From a bacterium (GTDB lineage: Bacteria > JAJVIF01 > JAPKYR01), in the NCBI GenBank assembly GCA_026394215.1, contig JAPKYR010000182.1, forward strand, positions 1 to 47,019: 47,019 nt of DNA, read 5' to 3'. How positions within the stretch are numbered: position 1 is the stretch's first letter; each line of letters starts with the position of its first letter. Shown here one piece after another: positions 16,609 to 25,000 of this stretch. The position numbers and the translations under genes were made by a program. Under the pieces are notes generated by a model. It made no database searches, was not told the origin of the DNA, and saw only the letters and a list, made by a program, of their open reading frames with translations.

Positions 16609-18126
16609 ATGGATTCAACGAAAAAGCAGCGTGGGGATAACCGAAATCCCGGAATTTCGACCGAAATGGAATCTTCGAGTTCCAGTTTCATAGAAAACGC
16701 CCTTGTTGGCTTCTATCGCACGAAGTATTCGGACGGCCGGATATTGATGGTGAATAATGCGCTGACAAAAATGTTCGGGTTCGAAGATCCCGAAGATATG
16801 CTCGCTGGCGAAAATACAATCGCAAACCATTATGTCGACGACATAAGGCGTAACGAGCTTCTGGAGATTCTCCAACGTGACGGCGAAGTCAGTAATTTTG
16901 AATCCATGATGCGCAGGAAAGATGGCAGTATTTTCTGGGTTCGATTTACGGCTCGATATTTTCCGGAGATCGGATGTATAGAAGGTGTGGTTACCGATAT
17001 CACAGGAGAAAAAAATGCTCTCGAATCTCTCGGGCAAACCAGCGAATTATTCCATGCCCTACTGAACTCAATCCCCGACATGATATTTATCCAGGATAAA
17101 GCAGGTCGGTATACGCACATAAATCCCGCAATCGAAAAATTATTCAATATCCCCGCATCGGAAATAATAGGGAAGACCAACCGGGATATTCACTTACACA
17201 ACAATGAAAACCGAGACAGCCATGACGAAGATCGCGTATTCAATGGCGAAATCATTGAAAGGGATTTCACCAAAACCATAGACGGCAGGATTCACAGCTT
17301 CCATATGATCCTGTACCCGATAAACGGCGCGGACGGGAGTATTAGCGGCATTTTCGGAATAGTCCATGATATTACCGACACGATGCAATATCTTGAGGAG
17401 ATTAAGGTGAAAAACATTGAGCTCCTGTCGGCTATCGAAGTGAAAAATAAATTCATTTCGATGGTCTCCCATGAACTCAGAACTCCCCTCGTTCCGATCA
17501 TGGGGTATAGCGAGCTCCTTCTGGATGGTACTTATGGCGCTCTTCCGGAGGCGATGCGCGAACCTCTTCAAACTATCTACGACCGCTCGGAGGATTTGAA
17601 AAAACAGATCGAGGACCTTCTGACTATTTCCCGAATCGATCAGTTGGCGATCAGAATAATTAAAAAATCCGTATATGTCGACCAACTCGTTCAGGACGCC
17701 GTGAATTCCTACCGCGCCATTAAATCAGGGAAAAATATTGAATTTATTATTGAATGCGAACCATGCCGTATCGTCGCCGATCCTGAAAGGCTCAATCAGG
17801 TGATTCATAACCTGGTCGGGAACGCAATTAAATACTCGAATGATGTGGTGGCGATAACGATACGGACAGGAACCCGCGCGGGAAAAGGATTCATTGAGGT
17901 CAGCGATAATGGAATCGGAATCGCCGTGGAATATCTTCCATATATTTTCGATCGTTTTTACCAGGTTGAAAATCTCGAAACAAGAAAACATGAAGGCTCC
18001 GGACTTGGGTTGTCGATAGTAAAGGAAATTATCGAACTTATGGACGGCACTATCGAGGTTTCCAGCAAACCCGGAGTCGGGACGACTTTCACCATCGAAT
18101 TCCCTCTTGCCGAAGCAACAACATAG
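16609..18126 (+). CDS. Soluble PAS-PAS sensor histidine kinase
   Basis: A 505-residue two-component kinase. Two PAS domains (about residues 28-135 and 142-265; MMRRKDGSIFWVRFTARYF and FIQDKAGRYTHINPAIEKLF) lead to a dimerisation/phosphoacceptor domain with FISMVSHELRTPL (His about 288). The HATPase domain follows, with NAIKYSNDV (N box), VSDNGIGI (G1), FDRFYQVE (F box) and GSGLGLSIVKEII (G2). There is no transmembrane helix, so it senses a cytoplasmic or redox-type signal. No response regulator is adjacent, so the partner is elsewhere. RBS AAGGA precedes ATG, and it probably shares a transcript with galU. Confidence 0.93.
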   Translation: MDSTKKQRGDNRNPGISTEMESSSSSFIENALVGFYRTKYSDGRILMVNNALTKMFGFEDPEDMLAGENTIANHYVDDIRRNELLEILQRDGEVSNFESMMRRKDGSIFWVRFTARYFPEIGCIEGVVTDITGEKNALESLGQTSELFHALLNSIPDMIFIQDKAGRYTHINPAIEKLFNIPASEIIGKTNRDIHLHNNENRDSHDEDRVFNGEIIERDFTKTIDGRIHSFHMILYPINGADGSISGIFGIVHDITDTMQYLEEIKVKNIELLSAIEVKNKFISMVSHELRTPLVPIMGYSELLLDGTYGALPEAMREPLQTIYDRSEDLKKQIEDLLTISRIDQLAIRIIKKSVYVDQLVQDAVNSYRAIKSGKNIEFIIECEPCRIVADPERLNQVIHNLVGNAIKYSNDVVAITIRTGTRAGKGFIEVSDNGIGIAVEYLPYIFDRFYQVENLETRKHEGSGLGLSIVKEIIELMDGTIEVSSKPGVGTTFTIEFPLAEATT

Positions 18127-18142
18127 ACAACCCACTAAACCT

Positions 18143-18290
18143 GTGCCGCCTCCACGCGAGCGAAGCGAGCCTGGAGGTGCAGGATAATATTTGCAACTAC
18201 AGAATCACCTCCAAAAATCTGCCTTCGCTCGTGCAATATGTAGCCTGGATCAGTATTGCAATGCTACGGCGGATTTGTGGAGGCTGTACC
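18143..18290. repeat. Structured inverted-repeat element beside the cytochrome operon
   Basis: Between the kinase and the cytochrome-porin gene lie nested inverted repeats. cacctccaaaaatctgcc (18206-18223) pairs with ggcggatttgtggaggct (18268-18285) at about 15 of 18 positions. Inside it tgcaata (18232-18238) pairs with tattgca (18254-18260). The left end (gcctccacgcgagcgaagcgagcctggagg) is also palindromic at its edges. There is no coding potential. It may be a remnant of a small mobile element or a structured RNA. The following 130 bases contain several atagca motifs and nothing else I can name. Confidence 0.5.
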
Positions 18291-18435
18291 GGCTTAAGAG
18301 CCACAAGCCCGATCATTAAGCCCTTCTGTGAGATAGCAGAATAGCATTTTTAACGTGTTTATGAGGGTTACAGAGGATAGCAGGCTATTCATTATGTTTA
18401 GCAGAGCATAGCAATTCCTGGTTGCCTTAACAGGC

Positions 18436-18459
18436 AAAAAGGCGATCCTGGGGATCGCC
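18436..18459 (-). terminator. Terminator of the peroxidase/cytochrome-porin operon
   Basis: ggcgatcc / ggatcgcc is a perfect eight-base stem with a short loop. On the minus strand it is followed by TTTTT. It lies 42 bases after the stop at 18501. Confidence 0.85.
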
Positions 18460-18500
18460 CTTTACGAAATATCCAATTCATCACTTGCCAGATAGGTAAA

Positions 18501-19703
18501 TTAGATCGCAAAATCCAGGCGTGCTGTCCATAATGTCTCGTTGATGTCCGAGCCTGATAGATCTGATTCATTGCGACGCGACCATTCTAAATGCAACGCC
18601 ATGTTGTCCTCGATATAGTAGCGCCCGCCGACTGTCCATCGAGTGATATCACCAAGGATTGATGAAGCGTTGACCCAGTCGTATCTGGTAAAACCTGCAA
18701 ATTTGATGGTGGGAGTGTAGGTTACTTCCGCGAAACCGCCCGAGTATGGGACATTGCCACTGAAGTTCCAGAGCTCGGAACTATCATTCGAGCGCAAATA
18801 CTGAAGCGCCAGATTCCACTGTTCAACGTTAAAGCTGGCGTCCACACCCCATCGATCGAAGCTTTGTTCCGACATATCGGTTTCTTGCCACGAGGCTAAC
18901 GGTTTAGCTTGCCCGAAATAACCGGTCACACCTATCCGTTGTCCTGCAGTCTGGCCTTCACCGGGACCGAATACATAAGCTGCTCTGACATAATAATCGC
19001 TGGGTGCCGTGTCTGATCCGTTTGTCTCCGATCCATCTAGAATGCCGAAGGCGTACCGGAATCCATCCCTGCCCCAACCCGTAAACTCTACTCCTACCTG
19101 GTTGTCAGAGAACGCCGGACCACCCGGGAATGTGAAATCGTAGATTTCGTATGGTGAAATACTAAGGTGCCGTTTATTACTGAAAGCCACATAAGCAGGC
19201 TCGAACTTCCCGGCTCGGATATTAAACCATGTGGATCCTAAGTTGCTGAAGATTACGTTAGCGCTCTCGATCGCACCATTCTGGCCGGCGACTCCTCGAG
19301 AGGAATTAATTTCAGGTGGGTAGACAAACATGAATCCTATGTCAGGGCCGATTAATCCACCGGCAAGGATATCAACACCATTAACCTGGAATTCATTGAC
19401 ATCAACGTTTGAGGTTTGAGTGCTGTCAAAGTTGTCGTTGTTGTAACCTGCGCTCGTACGAATCGCAACAGGTACGGAGGTCTCAGTGATGTCTTTCTCC
19501 AATGTTTCCATTCCCGGTAACTGGTAACCATTCATCCGGAAACGCTGGCCGAAATCGTTAAGCCTCGGATAAGTCGAATGGCACATTGTACACTCGAAAC
19601 CATACTTTCTCGCAAAAACAGGTATGGCCGAGGCTTTGGACGGCAGAAGTGTCACTAATACAAGAGGCGCTAACATAAGCAGGAATAAGGTTTTTATACT
19701 CAT
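18501..19703 (-). CDS. Cyc2-like fused monoheme cytochrome c / outer-membrane porin
   Basis: A 400-residue protein. A signal peptide (about 1-26, ending KASA) precedes IPVFARKYGFECTMCH, one c-type heme site (Cys38, Cys41, His42), followed by PRLNDFGQRFRMNGYQLPG. The remaining 340 or so residues alternate polar and hydrophobic positions with many Gly and aromatic residues, as in an outer-membrane beta-barrel, and end TARLDFAI. A single N-terminal heme with a P-x-LN-x-FG-x-x-F context fused to a small porin is the architecture of Cyc2 (iron-oxidising outer-membrane cytochrome) and of a larger uncharacterised cytochrome-porin family. Iron oxidation is not shown here. It overlaps the upstream peroxidase gene by four bases (ATGA), with GGAGG inside that gene, so the two are translationally coupled. 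Confidence 0.8.
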   Translation of the reverse strand: MSIKTLFLLMLAPLVLVTLLPSKASAIPVFARKYGFECTMCHSTYPRLNDFGQRFRMNGYQLPGMETLEKDITETSVPVAIRTSAGYNNDNFDSTQTSNVDVNEFQVNGVDILAGGLIGPDIGFMFVYPPEINSSRGVAGQNGAIESANVIFSNLGSTWFNIRAGKFEPAYVAFSNKRHLSISPYEIYDFTFPGGPAFSDNQVGVEFTGWGRDGFRYAFGILDGSETNGSDTAPSDYYVRAAYVFGPGEGQTAGQRIGVTGYFGQAKPLASWQETDMSEQSFDRWGVDASFNVEQWNLALQYLRSNDSSELWNFSGNVPYSGGFAEVTYTPTIKFAGFTRYDWVNASSILGDITRWTVGGRYYIEDNMALHLEWSRRNESDLSGSDINETLWTARLDFAI

Positions 19704-20749
19704 CTCAGACCTCCACCAGGGTCAGCCGGTAAGCCGGGACCTTCAGGGAATGTGGGAATGGGAACTTCGGGTATCGTACCGGTAAGCGATTCCATAAACG
19801 CTACCAGATCTTCTTTTTCCTGCTGGGTGAGTGCAAGCGGGAACATAAGCAGATCGAGATTGTCGTTCTGAATACCACCCCGGTTGTAGAAATCGACTAC
19901 ATCCATCAGGGTCTGCTCGGACCCGGTATGCAGATAAGGGTAGGTCAAAGCGATGTTCCGCAGGGTTGGGGTCTTGAAACGACCAAAATCAGCAGGATCG
20001 TTTGTCTCATTAAACCGGCCTGAATTTGGATTCTCCCCATCAAAACCAACGCCCAGGTTGTGGAACGACTGGTCCGAAAACATTGGCCCGCTATGGCAGG
20101 TCGAGCAATGAGCTTTCCCATTGAATAGATCTCTGCCCCGTTCTGCGGCGCTTGTCCATTGTGAGTCGTCACCCATCAGGTGAAGATCGTATGGTGATGG
20201 CCCGGAGATAATTGTTCTCTCGAATGATGCGATTGCTTTCGCAATTCCATCTGTAGTGACATCTGTTCCGAATACTTCCTGGAACTGCTCTACGTAACCC
20301 GGTATGGCATTCAATTTAACGACGACGTTTTCAAGGGTTTCACCCATCTCTATCGGATTATGAATGGGTCCAAGAGCCTGGGCTTCCAGGGATGGAGCCC
20401 GTCCATCCCAGAATTGATAGCGCATGTATGCGGAATTAATAATTGTTCCGGAGTTGCGTCCTCCAACCTGGCCGGCGATCCCGGTATCGGTTTTGCCGTG
20501 ATTAGCCCAGCCGGTGCGGGGATCATGGCAGGTCGCGCAACTGATAGTGCTGTCTGCTGAAAGCCTTGTGTCAAAATAAAGTTGTGCCCCAAGCCGGATT
20601 TTCGCATCTGTCTGGGGATTATCCGCCGGTATGGGTACCGGTGGCATAAGTGTGTTAGCCATGAACTGACCTTGAGCGAGCAACTTTGGCTGCTGAAGCA
20701 TCAGAGCCAGACCAACTAACACGATCATTAGAAGTACCAGTCTTCTCAT
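19700..20749 (-). CDS. Di-heme cytochrome c peroxidase (CcpA/MauG family)
   Basis: A 349-residue periplasmic di-heme protein. A signal peptide (about 1-26) is followed by two heme c sites, CATCH (71-75) and CSTCH (215-219). Family motifs are present: GAQLYFDTRLSADSTISC, NSAYMRYQFWDGRAPSLEAQALGPI, IASFERTIISG, FKTPTLRNIALTYPYLHTG and DVVDFYNRGG. Family members reduce hydrogen peroxide with electrons from small cytochromes or oxidise protein residues (MauG). RBS AAGGAGGA is four bases from ATG. It is the first gene of a two-gene operon with the cytochrome-porin, so electron exchange between the two is a reasonable inference. The tail is rich in Pro and Gly. Confidence 0.93.
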   Translation of the reverse strand: MRRLVLLMIVLVGLALMLQQPKLLAQGQFMANTLMPPVPIPADNPQTDAKIRLGAQLYFDTRLSADSTISCATCHDPRTGWANHGKTDTGIAGQVGGRNSGTIINSAYMRYQFWDGRAPSLEAQALGPIHNPIEMGETLENVVVKLNAIPGYVEQFQEVFGTDVTTDGIAKAIASFERTIISGPSPYDLHLMGDDSQWTSAAERGRDLFNGKAHCSTCHSGPMFSDQSFHNLGVGFDGENPNSGRFNETNDPADFGRFKTPTLRNIALTYPYLHTGSEQTLMDVVDFYNRGGIQNDNLDLLMFPLALTQQEKEDLVAFMESLTGTIPEVPIPTFPEGPGLPADPGGGLR

Positions 20750-20795
20750 AAAGTCCTCCTTGCTGGTTTGCTATTAGTTTTTTCGTTAATGCTGT

Positions 20796-20825
20796 TTAAT
20801 GAGTATATAACAATTTAAATGTCAA
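20796..20825 (-). promoter_or_regulatory. Promoter of the peroxidase/cytochrome-porin operon
   Basis: On the minus strand a perfect TTGACA (20825-20820) is followed after about 18 bases by CATTAA, in an AT-rich stretch. The -10 is poor, so the exact start site is uncertain. Confidence 0.5.
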
Positions 20826-20945
20826 CACAATGGCAGAATCTATTCCCATATTATCCCTTCCTAGCTTAGCTTCGCTACAGATCCTAACCTCCACAGTAGA
20901 AACAGGCTACCACACCAAAATATTTAATTTCTAATTTACTATTCT

Positions 20946-21888
20946 CTACTGACTCAGATACGCTGCCAGCAAATCGATTCCGGCCTGGACGTCCTTCATG
21001 CTGACAGTTTCGTTCACTGAATGCCCATAGCGCGTGGGAATAGACAGTGTAATCGATCTTGCGCCTATCCCTGTCCGCTGCATCGCGCCCGCATCGGTGC
21101 CGCCCCGCGGAAGAATCTCAAGCTGGTGCGGAATTTTTTTGCACCTGCGCGTGAGGCTCAGACCCCGGGATATCCATCGCGAGCGTTATATCGAGCGCGA
21201 TTCCCACGTCCGGCTGGATTTCATACGATGATGTGGTTGCGCCTCGAAGCCCGACCTCCTCCTGTGTCGTGCCGACGGCGTAGATATCATGGGTATTGCC
21301 TTTGGTTTTTCTCAGCGCCTCGATCATCACGTAGACTCCGACACGGTCGTCCATCGCCTTGCAGTTTACAAGGTCGCCCATCTCTGTAAGCTCGCGCAGC
21401 CACACGACAGGATCGCCGACCTCCACTTTTTTGGCGGCCTCTTTTCCCGAAAGCCCGAGATCGATGTAGAAATCGGTCAATGCCAGTCCTTTCTTCGTCT
21501 CCTCGGGAGTCTGCATGTGGATCGGCTTCCCGGCAATACTCAAAAGGCCGGGGAGTTTATGTTTCCCTTTCCCGAGCACCATCACCTGCTGACACACAAG
21601 GGTTTTCGGGTCGAACCCCCCGACAGTGACAAATCTTAAAAATCCGGTTTTCTCATCGACATGGCTTACTATAAAGCCAATCTCATCGATATGACCCGCG
21701 ATCATGATTTTCTTTCGGTCTTTATCTTTCCCCTTCCCTTTTTTCAGTCCTACGACACTTCCGAGGGTGTTAACCCAGACTTTGTCGCATAAGGGCTCAA
21801 GCTCCTCCTGGACAATCTTTCTTGTTTCATCCTCGAACCCGGATGGTCCGAACGATTCTGTTAATTTCTTTAAAAGTTGTAATGTCAT
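20946..21888 (-). pseudogene. M42 aminopeptidase broken by internal deletion and frameshift
   Basis: The track ORF (21118-21888, 256 codons) is the first part of an M42 peptidase: AGHIDEIGFIVSHVD, KAMDDRVGVYV, GTTQEEVGLRGA and LAMDIPGSEPHAQV are all family motifs. After HAQVQK the frame runs into a stop. The missing C-terminal part continues in the next frame: KIPHQLEILPRGGTDAGAM... to PTRYGHSVNE (carrying the last His ligand), ending at TAG 20946. Compared with other M42 proteins, about 31 residues between HAQV-x-K and IPxQLEIL are absent, and the junction falls on seven A bases with a one-base shift. RBS GAGG precedes the ATG at 21888. An active product is unlikely because the His ligand is out of frame and a core segment is gone. 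Confidence 0.8.
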
Positions 21889-21984
21889 GGCAAATCCTCA
21901 TTGTAGAAGTAGATTAATCGGGGAATAAAAGAGGAACTTTACGCCCAAAATTCAGATTCGTCCAGTGCCGCGATTAAAATAGAT

Positions 21985-22015
21985 TAAATAAAAAGCCCCG
22001 AAAAAAATCCGGGGC
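21985..22015 (-). terminator. Terminator of the giant lipoprotein gene
   Basis: gccccg / cggggc stem followed on the minus strand by TTTTTATTT, 45 bases after the stop at 22061. Confidence 0.8.
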
Positions 22016-22060
22016 AAGGTTGATTCAAAATCGAGGTATAGTTAAATCTGAATCATAATT

Positions 22061-25000
22061 CTATGATGGTTTGACCCAGAAACCGACCCAGTCTACAAAG
22101 AGGTTCGCGCTGCCGCACCCGTCGAAGCCGTTGTGTCTAAGGCCGACTTTCCAGGGACCGCCCCAAATGGGGGATCCAATAGCGATAGTATTTTGCTTCA
22201 GTGCAGGCTTGTTCGCGCCGCAACCCTGTCCGGTAATAATTGTAGCCGTACTGACGAGAGTGCAGCTTGAATTCAGGAAGCTGAAGGTAACATTATCCAG
22301 TCCGCTTGTAGCGGACAAACCGGGATTAACATAAGCCTGGAGGGTTCCCACGAATCCAGCACTGGGCGCAGCGGGGAATAAAACAGTGCTGCCCCACATG
22401 CTTGACGATGAGGAGGCGCCATAATTTGTCATCCTGAGATAACCATTCGCACCGTCATAGCTCCATGTGTAGCTTCCAATACCGGTTACGCATGCATCCT
22501 CAGCCCACATATCGCCGGGAGCCGAAAAATCGGTAAACCAGACACGATCCCACATGGTGATTGGCGGGTGGGGAATTGCGGTCGCGAAATTCGTTCCGTC
22601 GTATGCGCTGAGGTAAACAAATAACAGCCCGGGAGCTTGTGCTTCATAATCGCTTAAATTAACCGTGAATGAAGTACCTGCGATAGGCGCGCTCCAAGCC
22701 GGGTCGCCATGTGGTGGAGCCGATACCGATGTTGTCACTGCGTACCGGTTCTCAGGCGTTTCGCCGTCGCAATCTGATACTGTGAAGTTATAGTGAAGCG
22801 CCTGAACGAAGGTGAGGCCGGAATAACCAGAGGATGCACCGCCATCAGAAACGAACGGCCCGAATCCTTCGGTGGCCGCAAATGAACTTATCGAAGGCGT
22901 GGTATTGGTATAGTTGATTGAAATATCAAAACTTGTCTGGGTTGCAGAACCATCGGACACACGTTGGAAGAGATGCCATGTTCCATAACCATAAGCGGAC
23001 CAGAGAACATCAAAAGAATTTCCGGTAAATAAAGTCCAATCGTCGACTGGGGGCGTGGAAGTACTGCTCACACCCCATTCGCGGGTAAGAGTCGTCCCGT
23101 CGCAATCCGATGCAATACCGGCATCATATGTCGACAGAACATTAGCACACGTGATTGCTGTGTTCCCGATCGGTGGAGCTGGTGAATTAGGAGGCGTATT
23201 TGTATAAACAACATGAAGGTATGCCGGATCATATACCGTCGTAACACCATCGGAAACTCTCTGGAATAGATATACATCTCCTGGAGGGATGCTCGGGGAT
23301 GAGTAATCGACTATGAAAGAGGTACCTGTGATATCCTGCCAGCCAGTCACCGGAGGTGTAGGACTGCCGTTCCATCCCCATTGATGGGTAAGGGTCTGAG
23401 TGTGGTCGCAATCAGAAACACCGCCGCATGAATAATTTTCAGCGGTGTTAGTACATGTTACGGAAGTCGCGCCGGTAATTGTCCCTAAGAATTCCGGTGG
23501 TGTATTAACTACAGTAACTACTAACGGAACACTGGTTTGGGTATGATCGCCATCGTTTGCTTTCTGAACCAGGTGGTAATTTACCCCGGGGTTATATGTC
23601 GTCCAGTCGATCTCGACCGGACTCGATGTAAAGAAGACCCAATCGCTAACAGGGGTTCCCGACGCGTCCTGAACCTGCCAGAAGCGGGTCATCGGTGTGT
23701 CAGGACATCCTGTTGGCACAGTCCCCATTTCGTACAGTTCAGCGATAGAGCTGCAATCTACGGATGTGCTTCCTGACGGCATCGAGGGAGATCCAAGGGT
23801 ACTGGGATGAACGTAAACGATAAGCGCGTCCGAGTTAGCGGTATCAGCGTTAAGTGTTGCGCGCTGGAAAAGATAAACGTACCCAAATCCGAAATCTACC
23901 GGATCTGCCAGGAATGATGTACCGAAAAATTCCGTCCAACCGGACATAGGCGGGGTTGGAGTCGAGCCAACTGCCCACTCGCGGGTGATATCGACACCTG
24001 AACATCCTGCCATATAATCGCCGGCCTGATAAGTTTCCGTAGCCCCATCGCAAACCACATCCTCGTTTCCGACAGGTGTGGAAGGCTTACCAAGGGCTGG
24101 AGGACCAACTGTGACAGCAAGAGAAACGCTGTAGGTATAATCGAACCCATCATACGCTCTCTGGAACATATAATATGTTCCCTCAGTGTACTCGGACCAG
24201 TCTATAGTCCATGTATCAAAGCTGAAATCAACCCAACCTGTAGCCGGCGGCCAATCCACGATAGTAATCGCATAACTCCTGGACAGTGTCTGCCATGTAT
24301 CGCAATCATTCAGAGGACCGCCCTGATATGCTTCATTGTCATTCGAACAACTTACGGTAACATCGCCGACAGGTTGGCTGTCAAAAAAAACGGGGGCGGT
24401 ATTAAGATACACAACCGTTAATGGATTACTGACCGTCTGGAGATCCCCATCAGATACTTTCTGGAACAGGTAAAGCGGTTGTTCAGCGACAGAACCTGTA
24501 AAATCGACGCTCATCGTCCCGCCTAAAAATAAAATCCATGTCCCGCCAGTCGGAGTTACAGAATCCGTTGATAAGTAATAATAAGTGGTGAGGATACTGC
24601 CGAAATCGCAGTCGAAAATAACGCCTGAGGTGTAGAAAGCAGGTGTCGTAGTACAGGTAACCTCAGTTGGTCCGGATGGAACATCTGGTTTATTCGGGGC
24701 GGTATTATTTTTCAAGATATGCAGCGAAGTGGTAATAAGCTGACCTGTTCCATCATCCACGGAAATGAACAGGTACCAGTCGCCATTGGCGACAATACCG
24801 TAGTCTACAGCAAATGTGCTACCGGTATATACGCTCCAGTGGCCGCCGACCGGAAAATCCGGAGATGTCGACAGGTACCACATGGTGGAAAATTCCGTGC
24901 TATCGCAGTCGATTATTTCAGTTATGGAATATTGCGCATCAGTCATCGAGCAGTCGACGGATGTGGGCCCTGATGGAATTCCCAGTGTTGGGGGAGCGTT

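Noticed and set aside
21120-21150. Programmed frameshift at the A7 run in the M42 gene
   Set aside because: The shift needed is +1, while A-runs usually favour -1 slippage, and about 31 core residues are missing even if the frames are joined. Damage is the simpler explanation.
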